Assembly (NCBI GenBank): GCA_001766655.1
Contig: MJCC01000017.1
Coordinates: 62,001-126,000 of the forward strand
DNA: 64,000 nt
From: Phytomonas francai
Taxonomy: Eukaryota; Euglenozoa; Kinetoplastea; Trypanosomatida; Trypanosomatidae
Reading direction: 5' to 3'
Below the pieces are notes generated by a model, which made no database searches, had not been told where the DNA came from, and worked only from the letters and a program-made list of their open reading frames with translations. Made by a program: the position numbers and the translations under genes. Shown here in pieces: positions 54,101-64,000 of this stretch (positions are counted from its first letter, which is position 1; each line of letters opens with the position of its first letter).

Positions 54101-57100
54101 TTAGTCGGTGCTGCCGAGCAGGCAGACGCCGTGCATCCGCCAGTACGCGTCGTCCTCGGCGACGGGGAGTTGGACGTCGAAGATCCAGTGGATGTCGGAC
54201 CGCGTGGGGTATTTGTAGACCGGGCAGCGGTAGTACTCCTGCTTCACCCGCCGCTCCTTGACGGCGGCGGCGCCCGGCTTGGCGGGGAGGGCCGCCTGCG
54301 GGGCCGGCGCGTCCTTGTTGACCGCGGAGATGAGCAGCATCGGGAGATCGCGGAAGAGGTCGCCGGGGAGCGGGTCCTTGAGCCGCCGGTTCGTCTTATC
54401 CCACATCGCGCCCTCGAGGAAGAGGCCGTGGACGACGACCTCGCCGCGCTCGGTGCGGAGGTCCTCGGGCTTGTTCTCCTGCCCGGGCCGGTACTCGGAG
54501 GAGCGGACCTCGGTGCGGGTCTCGACCTTGTCGAGGGCCCACGGGACGGCCTCCCCGGCGTGGCTCCGGGTGATCTCCTGCCGGACGGAGGTCAGAAAGC
54601 CCTGGGGGTTGAAGAAGCCCGCGAGCCAGTAGACGGGCGGGCGGCCCGCGCAGGCCCAGCCGTTCAGCTGCTCATACCGCTGGACCAGCTCGCGAATCCA
54701 GAGCGCGATGTTCGGCGAGGGCCAGCCCGCGGCCACCCAGAGCGGCGGCACGCGCGCGTCGTAGAGGTTGTCGAGGGCGTCCTGGAGGGCGGGGGTAAGG
54801 ATGATGGTGCCGGCAACCGCGAGTTTGAGGTCCTGGCAGGTCCGCCGGACGGTCTGGAGCGTCCGCGCGAGCCGGTCGATCTCCTGCCCGGCGAAGATGG
54901 ACAGGGGCTGGCGGTCGCTGAGGTGCGGGCCCCGGTCCACCGCCCACGTCGCGGGCAGGAGCTTGAGGTACTGGTCGGCCATCTGCAGGACCTTCTCCTC
55001 GCGGGTGATCCCGCCGGTCGTGATCGCGCCGCGGGGCTGCACGTCGAGGATCGTCGCGAGCACCTCCTGCGCCTGCCGCGTGCGGTAGGTGATGTCCTGG
55101 TTGGAGTGCATCTGAAAGACCTCCGGGGTGTCGATGTCCGGGTAGGTCTCCCGGATGAACTCGCGGTGCTTGTTGATGTCGTCGAAGAGCGGGATCGCGT
55201 AGCCGGGGTAGAACTCGGTCATCTCCTTCCCGTCCTTGCACCGGTCCGGGTTCGTGATGTGGAGGTCGTAGAGGAACTCGGTGATGGCCTTGAAGAGCGC
55301 GCGGTCGTTGTTGTCGGTGATGCGGCCGCCGTACTGGATGTCGGAGACCATATAGCAGACGGTGTCCCGGTTCACCGGGTTCCGCATCTGCTCCCCAATG
55401 GTCGTCATGTGGTTGATCAGGAACTGCACCGAGGCCGTCCAGTCGCCCTGGTTGAACTCGTACGGGACGCTGAAGCCGATCGGGCCGAACTTCCGCCGCT
55501 CCACCACGAGCGAGTGCAGGAAGCACTGCGTGAAGAGCATCGGACGCCACTCCGGCCGGCGGAACATCTCGAGGTAGTCCTGGGACATCCAGGAGTAGGT
55601 CCGGATGAGCCCCGCCTTGATCCCCTGCGGGGGCTCGTTCGTGAGCTTGATCGACATCTGCAGGAGCCCGATCGGGACCGAGTTGTGCGGCTCCGAGGTG
55701 ATCCACAGACGGGCCTCCTCGTGGATCTCCGGCTTCCGCTCGCCTTGCTGCGCGGGCATCATCTGCAGTCGTAGTTTCTCCTCCAGCTGGATCAGGAAGG
55801 GCAGGCCGAGATGGCAGTTCTGGAGGAGCGCCCAGTCCCCGTTCGCCCAGGCGACGTTCACGATGTTCATCGCCGCGACCTCCTGGCCCTGCCCCATCGA
55901 GATGGGGTAGATCTTCTTCTTCAGCTTCTTCGCGGAGGCCTCGATGAGGGTCGTCGGGTCGGAGCCCTGCGAGAGCAGGAAGAAGATCGGGGTGACCCCC
56001 GTCGTCTCCTCAACCACGTCCAGCAGCTCCAGCAGCTGCGGCTCCGCGAACTCCTTGCCGAGGATCTGCGAGACGTACTGCGTGGCTGCGAGCATCGTGC
56101 GGTCCTCGCGCAGCGCGCGCACCAACACCAGCCGCTCAAAGGCGTCGATCTTGTCGTTGATATCGGGCACCACCTGCGTTTCGATCGCCTCCGACTCGAT
56201 AAACTGCCGCCACTGCTGCTCATTGCGCGTGATGAGGTCGGGCAGCTGCTTGAAGGCCCGCGGGACCTGCTGCGCGACGGCGTTGATGTTCGCCCAGACC
56301 TTGTCCTTAATCCAGCCAAACGGCTTCACGCGGTCGACCTGGATCGCCCCGCCGCCCTTGAGCAGGACCTCGAAGGCCGCGTTGTCGAGCCGCCCGGCCT
56401 TGATTTCGATTTTGCAGGCCATGAGCAACACAAAGAGAAGCCGGTGCTTCGAGAAGAGCATCCGGATGATGTACTTGAAGACGGCCTGCATGAGGTACTC
56501 AATGATGATCGCGATGCGCTTCGTGGTGAGGGCGTGGTGGTCGGACTTGAGGATCGCGTTATCGAAGACGCCGTTGAACTGGACGAGGGAGGTCTGGTAC
56601 ATATGGCTCACGAGGGACATCTGCACCACCAGGAAGTAAAGCACGGCGCCGCGGCAGGCGACCGAGCGATACTCCTCACAGGCGCCCGCGATGCGCTTCT
56701 TCGTTTCGAAGGCCGTCGCGAGCTTCTCCGCGATCTCCGCCGAGGCGTCTTTGGTCTCCTGGAGCGTGTTAATCAGCACCACGTTGTCGATGAGGTTGCC
56801 CTGCGACCCGCTCAGCTGCTTTAGCAGGCGATCCTCGAGGTCCTTGCGGCGCTTCTCGTTGCTGTTGATATCCTCGTTCAGCTTGGCGCTCTCCTCGTTG
56901 AGCTCGGCCTTCTCGCGGCTGATGACGTGCGAGAGGAGCTGCTGCTCGAGACCCTCCATGGTTACGGTGAAGTCGATCACAAGACACTTCGCGAAGAGCT
57001 CCGGCGTGAAATTCGGGTTTGGCAGCTTGGTCGCCATGAACATCGTGAATTTGTCGTTGTAGGTCATCTCCTCGCCGTTGATTCGGATGATCTGCGTTTT

Positions 57101-60100
57101 GCCGCTCCGCCCGATCTGCTTTTCGAGCACCGGGTCAATCATCGGATCGATTTCCTCGGGCACGTTTTCGATAATGAGCGCGCCGCCCTTGTCCATCAGC
57201 TCCTGCAGATGATTCGAGAAGCTCCGGTCGGCCATCTGGACGAGCCGATTGAGCTGGGATTCGGACCGCTTGCGAATCCAGTTCAGGGCCTGCCCCTGGG
57301 GATCAATCATGAGTGGGAACTTGGAGCTGGTGGTGATCATGATGGCGTTTTGCACGGAGTGGCTATCCGCCGGGAGGCCTTCGAGTTGCCAGTCCGCGAT
57401 GGTGGTCTCGTCGACGAGGAATTTGACGATATTGATGTCCGGGGTTACCGGAATTTCCAGCTGCTTGCACTTGGGGTAGAAGTACTCGTAGAGCAGCTGC
57501 GTGCGGAATTCGGAGTTGAAGGGCCCGCAGTAGCTGATGAAGGCGCAGCTGAGGGCAACGTCACCGACGAGGCGCGTGATGAGGGTTTTAAACTCATTGC
57601 TCTGCTGCGTCCACCGCTCTCGCTCGCCGGAAAGGGCTTCAATCAGGCCATTCGCGCTATCCATCCGCTGCTTTGTTCGCATCGCGTCGTCCTCCAGGGC
57701 CTTCTTCTTCGTGTTCTCGGTCGCGAGCTGGGTGTTGAACTCGCGGACCTCGGCGGTCACCCGCGCGAGCTCCTGCTCCTGCTCCTCCTTCTTCTTGTTC
57801 GCGCCTCGGAGCTTGATGGTAGCGATGCGCAGGGCCTCCTTCTTTGGAGCCACGATTTTCGCGATGTTGATGTACTTGTACATGCTGCTCACCCACGTGC
57901 AGAGGCCGGCGACATTCCCGCAGGCCTTCCGCGCCGCGTCCGCGGTAAACCCCTCCATCCAGAGGTAGGGCAGCAGCAGCTCGCAGGTCTCCTCGTTGAT
58001 GTTATCCTTTCGGGTCTGCCCGAAGTCCTTGAGGAGGTCCAGCGTCGAGGTATCTGAGGCGAGCTGGCGGCCGCTGAAATCCCACGAATCCGTGATCCAG
58101 AGCGACCCCTTCACCACTTCGCAGCCCGGGACGAGGAGCGGGCGGTGCAGGAGCACCGATACGGCATCGAAAATGCGCTTAATCAGCGCCGGCGGGTTCG
58201 CGAGCTTCTTCAACGTCACGAAATCCTGCGAGGTGATCGAGTTGAGGGACTCGATCGCCTCGATGAGGGCGGGCTCGGCGGCCTCGAGGTCCTTCTTCGC
58301 CTCTGCCTCACCCTGCGCGACGATCGCGGCGTCGTTCGCGACGCTTTCCTTCACCAACTCCACCTCCGCCCGCTTCTTCTCCGCCTCCGCGGTGCGGATT
58401 TCGATCTCCTTCACGAGCGCATCGGTCTCCTTCCGCTTATTGCTCAGCAGCATCTCCTTTTCCTGGAGCTGCGTCCGCATCACCCGCACGTCCTCGGCGG
58501 CCTGGTGGAGTTTTTGGAGCCCGTTGTTGATCTTCATCGCCTCCTCGTCGAGCTGGCGGTACTTCTTCGCGTAGACGGCCGTGAAGGAGTCGATGAAGCT
58601 GAGGTAGGACTTTGGCGTGCTGTAGACGGAGCGGCGGTAGCGCAGGAGGTACTCCTCGGAGCGCTCGAGCATGAGGGTGTGGATCTCCGCCATGAGCTCG
58701 ACGAGCGCCGACCTCGTCTTGTTGTCGGTCGCCGCCTCGAAGGTTTTGATCGTGCGCGAGGAGACATCCAGCAGGGCCTGCTTCGGCCAGGGAAAGAACC
58801 AGTTGATGATGCAGGTCGAGACGAGCGCGGGGAACTTCCGCGCGCGCGTGCGGAACCGCTCCCCCACCGGCGAGAAGCAGAGTACGAAGTGAAGCCGCTC
58901 CCGCACGCGGTTAATGAAGTACTTCCACAAACTCTCACTCATATCCTCAAACTTCGCGTAGGGGTCTTTCTTCATGACGTTGCGAATTTCATTGATGGCG
59001 GAGTCGCGCTGGTCGCTCGCGAAGAGCCCCGCAATCTCACCGTTGGAGAGAAAGGAGTTGATGTACTCGAGGAAGATCTCTTGCTTGATGTCGTTGTCGG
59101 TGAAGAGCATCATCACGGGGCGTTTGGTCGCGGCCGAGATGTATTGCTCACGAATCGAATCGAAAAGCTGGCTCACGCTGAAGCCTTTGGAGATCATCAA
59201 GGTGGCGTAGTCGTAGTTGTTCACGAAGGCGGCGAGGCGAGCGAGGGACTGCTTGCCGCTACCCCCGACCCCGATGAGGAGGAGGTTCCCGCGCGGCAGC
59301 GAGAGACCGCGGGAAACACGGCAGACATTCTTGAGCGCCGCCTCAAACAGAACGAGGTTAAGCTTCCGAATCCGCCCCGCAGGGGTCTCGTTGTGGCTCT
59401 TCATCGCCGCCACCAGACGCTCCAAAATCACGCTCATCGACGGTGCTGGCTCGTAGATCCGAGGCGCGGGCTCCGCCAGCTCGCCTGTTTCGGGATCGTA
59501 GATCGGGTCGCGCAGGAAGTTCGCCATGTAAATTGGCGCCTGCACCTGTTCCGCGAGATCCCGGTAGGGCGTACCGGCCAAATGTGTCGTAATGCACTCC
59601 TGGATGTGGCTGTCGAACCACTTCTTATCCTGCACGCTGTTCAGTTTATCGCTAAAGACCCGCGCACACTCATGCTTCCAAACCTGGAGCAACTTCAGAG
59701 GATCCGTGATGATTTCCCACGGCTTGCTCTGCGAACGCTTCTCTGGCCGATCGGGATCGGCGAACATCCCCGCAAGCATCACGCCTTGCGTGATGTTGGA
59801 GAGATCACGGAGGTTAAAAAAGTAATGAAACTTGTCCGGGGTCGGCAGCATGCGCTTCACGATAGCCTCCCAGAAACTGATCGACATCGTCGTGAGCATC
59901 CGCGCGATGTCCTGCACCTCCTGCGAGTAGTTCGCATTGCAGAAACGTCCTTCATAGATGGTGCCGAAGATTTGCTGAATCCCGCTCTCCTCCGGGAGGG
60001 GAACGTTGAAGACGGAGAAGTGGCGTTTGAGGCGGTTCGGGATGTCGTTTTTGCCACCCGCGGGGTGCGACATCGCGGCCATAAAGTCCATCCCCTTTAG

Positions 60101-63100
60101 CATCTTATACACGCCAGGTTTGGAAAGGTCGTAGACCTGATTCAGCTCAATCACCTGACGGACGATCTCATTCGTGATCTGATCCCCCCACTCGTTAATC
60201 TCTGGCATGTTGATATCGTCAATAAAGACGGTCATGGCATCACAGTTCTTCGGGCCGTAGGTACTCCCCATCTTCTTCTCCGTCATATCCTCGAGCGTGT
60301 TGTAGAAGTTCTGCGGTGTCGTCATGGAGGAGAAGTTCACCTTTCGGAAATTTCGCTGCTCGACATTCGATTTAGCCTTGTCAAAGAATTTTTCCATCGT
60401 GACCGTCTTGGCGGTACCGCTCACGCCCATCAGCAGTGTCGGCCGCATCTGAATGGCGTTGCATCGCGTGAGGTAGTGCAACCGCACGGAATCGGCGGTG
60501 GGGATGAAAAGCGTGGAAAAGTCCAACCGATCATCGCTGGGATACTTCCACAGATCCACAAAGCTCCCCCAGCTCTCCCACTCCCCGGTCTTGCAATTGA
60601 GGGAGAAGTCGAAGATCAATCCCTCCTCAGGCGGTGGAAGATTCTGGAATTTTGTGCGCACAAACTGGTCGAAGCGCGCGCGTTCCTTCGTTTCGAGCAT
60701 CCCACCAAAGGCCCAGGACATGCTAAACCAGTAGATCTTCTCCACCAACGTCTCGTTCACCGCTGCCCCCTCACCGATCTCCTCGCCGAGGGCAACCGCG
60801 AGATGAAAAGCATTCTGCACCAGGTGCGCGGTCGACGTTCGCATAATAAGCTGGCACTCCTTAGCGTAGAACTCCGCAAGCTGATCGGTGAGCAGGGTGC
60901 CTTTGGGGTCGTTGCCGGTGGACAAAAACATCGCGAGCAGCTTCTCCGTGAGTTGCGGATTGCACACCTTGCGCACGTCCGACGGGAGGATGTTGCCATC
61001 GGACTGCACCTTCGCGCGCAGCCTCGATTCAAGCACCGGGCGCCAGCCGAGAATGACATCGGAAATGTAAACAATACCAGCCCGCGAGACCGTCGCCGGC
61101 GACGCGTTCGCCAGGTTCTCCATCTCAAAGCAACACTTCATCGTATCCGTCATCTGGATTCGATCCCCATTCGCAAGCGTGAGCAGTTTGTTGTCATCCA
61201 GCACCGTGTTCAGGTTTTCGATCCAGATCGCGTCGACGGGCCCATCGCAGACGATCCAGACGTTTTTCTTCTTCGCTGCCCGAACGGCCTGCCGCCAAAG
61301 CGCGGAGAAGACGCCGTCATGCCAGTCCCCGGAGACATCCACGCGGCCGAACATCTGCGGCGCGGTAATCGCCTTTGGGTTCATGCGGAGCTGCTGGTGC
61401 GGGACCGTGGTGCGGGAGAGCACGCCCGTCATGGCATCGTAGCACTGCGTCTTCCCGCACATCGCGGGTCCGACCACCATGATCCCATGCCGCACGAGCT
61501 TCGTCTCGTAGAGCTGCAGCACCTTGCTCACCCACGGCGTCCAGTAGATCAGCCCCTTCCCCTCGACGAGCTTCTTGAGCTCGCCCTCGATCTCGGGGTG
61601 GGTGCCCTTCGCGGCTTGCCGTCCGGGGAACATATCCCGCAGCAGGGAGTCAAAGAGCTCGATGTCCTCAAAAACGAGCTTCGAGAGGTTCATATCGCGC
61701 AGGGTGCGCATAAAAAGATCCTCCTCGTCCTTGTTCGGGTTCTTCCGCAGCACCGCGCCGGCGGTGCGCAGCACCGATAGGATGTTCCGCAACCCAAAGT
61801 CGTAATGCCGCTGCTTCGACAGCTGCTCCTCACAGAGCTTGTAGAGGATAAAGAACTTCTTGCTCAGCAGGTCGTCCTTGCTGTAGCCCTGCGCGGCCAG
61901 CTTCACCTTCATGATCGTCTGGCGATCCGGCACCATCATCGTGACCCCACGGAAGAGGATCTTGAGGTTCTCCGGCAGCTCCTGCCGCCCGGCGTAGCCA
62001 GGGTTCATCGTGATAAAGAAGCCCACCCCGGGCATCAAATCCGTCATCTGACCGTCAATAAAGACAAACTTTTCCTTGTGCTGCTTAAGCGCCTGCAGGA
62101 CGCAGCTCACCTGCTGCGCGACGACGGACAACACGGGGAGGTCGATGCGGTTGAACTCGTCAAAGCACCCCCAGGCGTTCGCCTGCGAGAGCCCACGGAT
62201 GATCTTCCCCATCGCGTGCCGATCCAGCTGATCGGAGCAGTTGAAGACGACGCAAAACTTACCATAGGTTCGCGCGAGATCTTTGGTGGTTTCCGTCTTG
62301 CCCGTTCCGGCGGGGCCGGCGGGGGCGCCGCCCATGTACATCGCGAGCGCCTGCGAGAGCGTAATATAGCAGCGATCCGTGAGCGGGGTGATGACCAGCC
62401 GCTCCTTCACCCCGAGGTACTCATTGCAGTACTCGGTGTCCGAGTCCGCGATGGAGATGAGGGTGAGATCGCGCTCCGGCTTGTAGTAAAACCGCGCCTG
62501 CTTGAGCCAGTCGAAGTGCGTGATGTCCTTGATCGCGGCGCGCTGGAGCTCGATGAAGACCTCCTGCTGGTGGACCTGGATCGTGATGAGCGTCTCCACG
62601 TTCGTCCGGACGCGCAGCGGCTTCTTCTCGAGCTCGGGCGCGGTGGTGAGGTTGACGAGGAAGTTCTTGACGGCGTCGCACTTCGCGCGGGACGCGGCGG
62701 ACTCCTTGCCGCGGCTGCTCATCACCCCTTTTTGGATGCACTCCGTGACGTCCGCCGTCCAGAAGAACTGGAGCATGAGCAGGGAGACCTGCGCGGGGTA
62801 GCGCTCGATGATCGTCCCGAGGTAGCCCGTGTTCGCGAGCAGGGTGCCGAGCTCGGTCACGCTCGCCTTCACGACCTCGCGCACGGTCACCGTCATCGCC
62901 TTGCAGAGCCGCGTCAGCCAGTCCTCGACGTTGCCGACGCAGGGCGTGGGCTCGCGCATGCGGAGCTGCTGGCCCTCGCCGGAGGTCATCTCGACGATCT
63001 GCATGTAGGGCTGCATGTTCGTCTCCTTCGGCTTCACCCGCTCGAAGGTGACCGCGGCGAGGCCGTCGAAGATCGAGGAGAGGTGCGGCTGGATCGACTG

Positions 63101-64000
63101 CGGGTCGCTCGCCTGCGAGAGGATCTCCAGCAGCACCGTGTCCGACACGAAGTAGAACCGCGGGAAGAGGTTCCGCTTCTGCTCGAGGTAGAGCGAGAGC
63201 TTCCGCTGGCACTCGTCGAGCTGCTCCTTCAGGTTCGGGAAGTTCTGCAGGAGCTCGTTCTCGTAGCAGAACTCCAGCACGTTCGGCATCTCGTTCGCCT
63301 TGTTCATGATCTTCTGCCACTGCTTGTCGATCATGGCGAAGCGCTTGGCCTCCTGCGGGAGCTGCTTCATAATATCCCCGCCGGCGAAGACCGCCTCCAG
63401 GTACTGCCACGTCGCCTGCACCTCCGTCCATAACGCGATCGACTCGCTCACCTTGACAAGCTTCTTCAAAAAGCCTTGGATGGTGTCGCGCATAAAGGCG
63501 CAGTAGCGCAGCGAGAGCATCGAGTTGACGGCGAGCGAGGACTCCTCGAGGGCCTCGCGGATGGCCGTGGTGTCATCGCCCTTCAGCACGATCGGCCCGC
63601 GATGCTTAAACTCCGAGAAGTGAAGCTCCTGATCCTTCCAGAGAACCTCCTGTGCGCGGAATTTCGACTCGATCTCGGCCTCCCGCACGGAGGAGGTCGC
63701 GATATCGACTACTTCGTCGACAACCCGCAGCAGATTCGCGTCGACGAGGTCCTGCAGCTTGAAAAGGTCCGGATCGGTTCGCCATTTGTGCCCGGTAACC
63801 TTCATAATCTCCTGCCAATGCCGTTCCACCACCGCGGGGTTCTTCAGCTCCTCGATAATCGGCTGGAGCTCCATGAAATCGTCCAGAATGCGCTTGAGCA
63901 CCTTATACGCGTCCCACTCCCGCAGCGACTTCGGCAGCCGCTTGCACTGGCTCACGAAGACGCTCACCTCCTCACAAACCGCGTCGAAGTTGAGGTCGCA
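54101..64000 (-). CDS. Outer-arm-type axonemal dynein heavy chain (N-terminus outside window)
   Basis: 3,299 residues of the motor part of a flagellar dynein; the frame is open to the window edge, so roughly 1,200-1,300 tail residues are missing. In order: linker (to about 62,500), AAA1 P-loop GPAGTGKTET (about 62,291-62,318), AAA2 GPAMCGKTQC (61,447-61,472), AAA3 GVSGTAKTV (60,402-60,428), AAA4 GVGGSGKQSL (59,246-59,273), stalk helix CC1 (about 58,575-58,220), microtubule-binding domain (58,200-57,830), CC2 (57,860-57,600), AAA5, AAA6 and the C-terminal domain ending MHGVCLLGSTD. The AAA3 GxxGTAKTV loop and the AAA1-AAA2 sequence (EEQLSKQRHYDFGLRNILSV) resemble the DNAH5/DNAH8 class, the likely counterpart of the trypanosome outer-arm alpha chain. 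No frame breaks seen. Confidence 0.97.
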   Translation of the reverse strand, partial: CDLNFDAVCEEVSVFVSQCKRLPKSLREWDAYKVLKRILDDFMELQPIIEELKNPAVVERHWQEIMKVTGHKWRTDPDLFKLQDLVDANLLRVVDEVVDIATSSVREAEIESKFRAQEVLWKDQELHFSEFKHRGPIVLKGDDTTAIREALEESSLAVNSMLSLRYCAFMRDTIQGFLKKLVKVSESIALWTEVQATWQYLEAVFAGGDIMKQLPQEAKRFAMIDKQWQKIMNKANEMPNVLEFCYENELLQNFPNLKEQLDECQRKLSLYLEQKRNLFPRFYFVSDTVLLEILSQASDPQSIQPHLSSIFDGLAAVTFERVKPKETNMQPYMQIVEMTSGEGQQLRMREPTPCVGNVEDWLTRLCKAMTVTVREVVKASVTELGTLLANTGYLGTIIERYPAQVSLLMLQFFWTADVTECIQKGVMSSRGKESAASRAKCDAVKNFLVNLTTAPELEKKPLRVRTNVETLITIQVHQQEVFIELQRAAIKDITHFDWLKQARFYYKPERDLTLISIADSDTEYCNEYLGVKERLVITPLTDRCYITLSQALAMYMGGAPAGPAGTGKTETTKDLARTYGKFCVVFNCSDQLDRHAMGKIIRGLSQANAWGCFDEFNRIDLPVLSVVAQQVSCVLQALKQHKEKFVFIDGQMTDLMPGVGFFITMNPGYAGRQELPENLKILFRGVTMMVPDRQTIMKVKLAAQGYSKDDLLSKKFFILYKLCEEQLSKQRHYDFGLRNILSVLRTAGAVLRKNPNKDEEDLFMRTLRDMNLSKLVFEDIELFDSLLRDMFPGRQAAKGTHPEIEGELKKLVEGKGLIYWTPWVSKVLQLYETKLVRHGIMVVGPAMCGKTQCYDAMTGVLSRTTVPHQQLRMNPKAITAPQMFGRVDVSGDWHDGVFSALWRQAVRAAKKKNVWIVCDGPVDAIWIENLNTVLDDNKLLTLANGDRIQMTDTMKCCFEMENLANASPATVSRAGIVYISDVILGWRPVLESRLRAKVQSDGNILPSDVRKVCNPQLTEKLLAMFLSTGNDPKGTLLTDQLAEFYAKECQLIMRTSTAHLVQNAFHLAVALGEEIGEGAAVNETLVEKIYWFSMSWAFGGMLETKERARFDQFVRTKFQNLPPPEEGLIFDFSLNCKTGEWESWGSFVDLWKYPSDDRLDFSTLFIPTADSVRLHYLTRCNAIQMRPTLLMGVSGTAKTVTMEKFFDKAKSNVEQRNFRKVNFSSMTTPQNFYNTLEDMTEKKMGSTYGPKNCDAMTVFIDDINMPEINEWGDQITNEIVRQVIELNQVYDLSKPGVYKMLKGMDFMAAMSHPAGGKNDIPNRLKRHFSVFNVPLPEESGIQQIFGTIYEGRFCNANYSQEVQDIARMLTTMSISFWEAIVKRMLPTPDKFHYFFNLRDLSNITQGVMLAGMFADPDRPEKRSQSKPWEIITDPLKLLQVWKHECARVFSDKLNSVQDKKWFDSHIQECITTHLAGTPYRDLAEQVQAPIYMANFLRDPIYDPETGELAEPAPRIYEPAPSMSVILERLVAAMKSHNETPAGRIRKLNLVLFEAALKNVCRVSRGLSLPRGNLLLIGVGGSGKQSLARLAAFVNNYDYATLMISKGFSVSQLFDSIREQYISAATKRPVMMLFTDNDIKQEIFLEYINSFLSNGEIAGLFASDQRDSAINEIRNVMKKDPYAKFEDMSESLWKYFINRVRERLHFVLCFSPVGERFRTRARKFPALVSTCIINWFFPWPKQALLDVSSRTIKTFEAATDNKTRSALVELMAEIHTLMLERSEEYLLRYRRSVYSTPKSYLSFIDSFTAVYAKKYRQLDEEAMKINNGLQKLHQAAEDVRVMRTQLQEKEMLLSNKRKETDALVKEIEIRTAEAEKKRAEVELVKESVANDAAIVAQGEAEAKKDLEAAEPALIEAIESLNSITSQDFVTLKKLANPPALIKRIFDAVSVLLHRPLLVPGCEVVKGSLWITDSWDFSGRQLASDTSTLDLLKDFGQTRKDNINEETCELLLPYLWMEGFTADAARKACGNVAGLCTWVSSMYKYINIAKIVAPKKEALRIATIKLRGANKKKEEQEQELARVTAEVREFNTQLATENTKKKALEDDAMRTKQRMDSANGLIEALSGERERWTQQSNEFKTLITRLVGDVALSCAFISYCGPFNSEFRTQLLYEYFYPKCKQLEIPVTPDINIVKFLVDETTIADWQLEGLPADSHSVQNAIMITTSSKFPLMIDPQGQALNWIRKRSESQLNRLVQMADRSFSNHLQELMDKGGALIIENVPEEIDPMIDPVLEKQIGRSGKTQIIRINGEEMTYNDKFTMFMATKLPNPNFTPELFAKCLVIDFTVTMEGLEQQLLSHVISREKAELNEESAKLNEDINSNEKRRKDLEDRLLKQLSGSQGNLIDNVVLINTLQETKDASAEIAEKLATAFETKKRIAGACEEYRSVACRGAVLYFLVVQMSLVSHMYQTSLVQFNGVFDNAILKSDHHALTTKRIAIIIEYLMQAVFKYIIRMLFSKHRLLFVLLMACKIEIKAGRLDNAAFEVLLKGGGAIQVDRVKPFGWIKDKVWANINAVAQQVPRAFKQLPDLITRNEQQWRQFIESEAIETQVVPDINDKIDAFERLVLVRALREDRTMLAATQYVSQILGKEFAEPQLLELLDVVEETTGVTPIFFLLSQGSDPTTLIEASAKKLKKKIYPISMGQGQEVAAMNIVNVAWANGDWALLQNCHLGLPFLIQLEEKLRLQMMPAQQGERKPEIHEEARLWITSEPHNSVPIGLLQMSIKLTNEPPQGIKAGLIRTYSWMSQDYLEMFRRPEWRPMLFTQCFLHSLVVERRKFGPIGFSVPYEFNQGDWTASVQFLINHMTTIGEQMRNPVNRDTVCYMVSDIQYGGRITDNNDRALFKAITEFLYDLHITNPDRCKDGKEMTEFYPGYAIPLFDDINKHREFIRETYPDIDTPEVFQMHSNQDITYRTRQAQEVLATILDVQPRGAITTGGITREEKVLQMADQYLKLLPATWAVDRGPHLSDRQPLSIFAGQEIDRLARTLQTVRRTCQDLKLAVAGTIILTPALQDALDNLYDARVPPLWVAAGWPSPNIALWIRELVQRYEQLNGWACAGRPPVYWLAGFFNPQGFLTSVRQEITRSHAGEAVPWALDKVETRTEVRSSEYRPGQENKPEDLRTERGEVVVHGLFLEGAMWDKTNRRLKDPLPGDLFRDLPMLLISAVNKDAPAPQAALPAKPGAAAVKERRVKQEYYRCPVYKYPTRSDIHWIFDVQLPVAEDDAYWRMHGVCLLGSTD

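Noticed and set aside
54131..55774. 547-codon + strand frame
   Set aside because: It lies wholly opposite the dynein heavy chain and is a product of high GC at third positions; the same holds for 61805-63433 and 58145-60100.

Overview
The window looks like a piece of a kinetoplastid (trypanosomatid-type) nuclear genome. The evidence is intronless genes packed head to tail on one strand for tens of kilobases, AT-rich spacers with pyrimidine tracts followed by AG (spliced-leader acceptor-like) just upstream of start codons, a tandem ATP synthase beta pair of kinetoplastid type, and a switch to the opposite strand in the middle. No bacterial operon features, ribosome-binding sites, tRNAs or CRISPR arrays were seen. 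I cannot name the species.

Layout. From 1 to about 34,974 every supportable gene is on the + strand: two adjacent MIOS-like (GATOR2/SEA) genes, a CCCH zinc-finger protein, a UTP4-like WD40 protein, a DNA cytosine-5 methyltransferase, ribosomal protein eS25, two nearly identical mitochondrial ATP synthase beta genes, a nine-helix LMBR1-family membrane protein, alpha-tubulin acetyltransferase (MEC-17/ATAT1), a SMI1/KNR4 protein, a mitochondrial aldehyde dehydrogenase, an ER-type J-protein and a CorA-type ion transporter. From about 35,947 to the end every supportable gene is on the - strand: an eIF4B-like RRM protein, a frame-broken GC-rich gene, a protein with a ubiquitin-like domain interrupted by an assembly gap, frataxin, a coiled-coil protein, a second frame-broken gene, a beta-hydroxyacid dehydrogenase, Sec61 gamma, a 2OG-Fe(II) oxygenase and an outer-arm-type dynein heavy chain cut by the window edge. 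The segment 34,975-35,946 is therefore a convergent strand-switch region, where two polycistronic transcription units would end.

The genes are housekeeping functions (translation, mitochondrial energy and iron metabolism, ER import and folding, flagellar motility, tubulin modification, nutrient signalling) and do not form a functional operon, as is normal for kinetoplastid units. The sequence is strikingly heterogeneous in base composition. Some genes, or parts of genes, are extremely GC-rich; these carry the two N gaps and the two frame-broken loci, so some breaks may be assembly errors.

The most interesting signals are the adjacent divergent MIOS-like paralogues, the ATP synthase beta pair whose identity stops at the coding-region boundaries, the complete DNA methyltransferase, long G/C homopolymers with mostly one orientation in the right-hand unit, and perfect hairpins in spacers. 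I did not find a clearly new multi-gene system.
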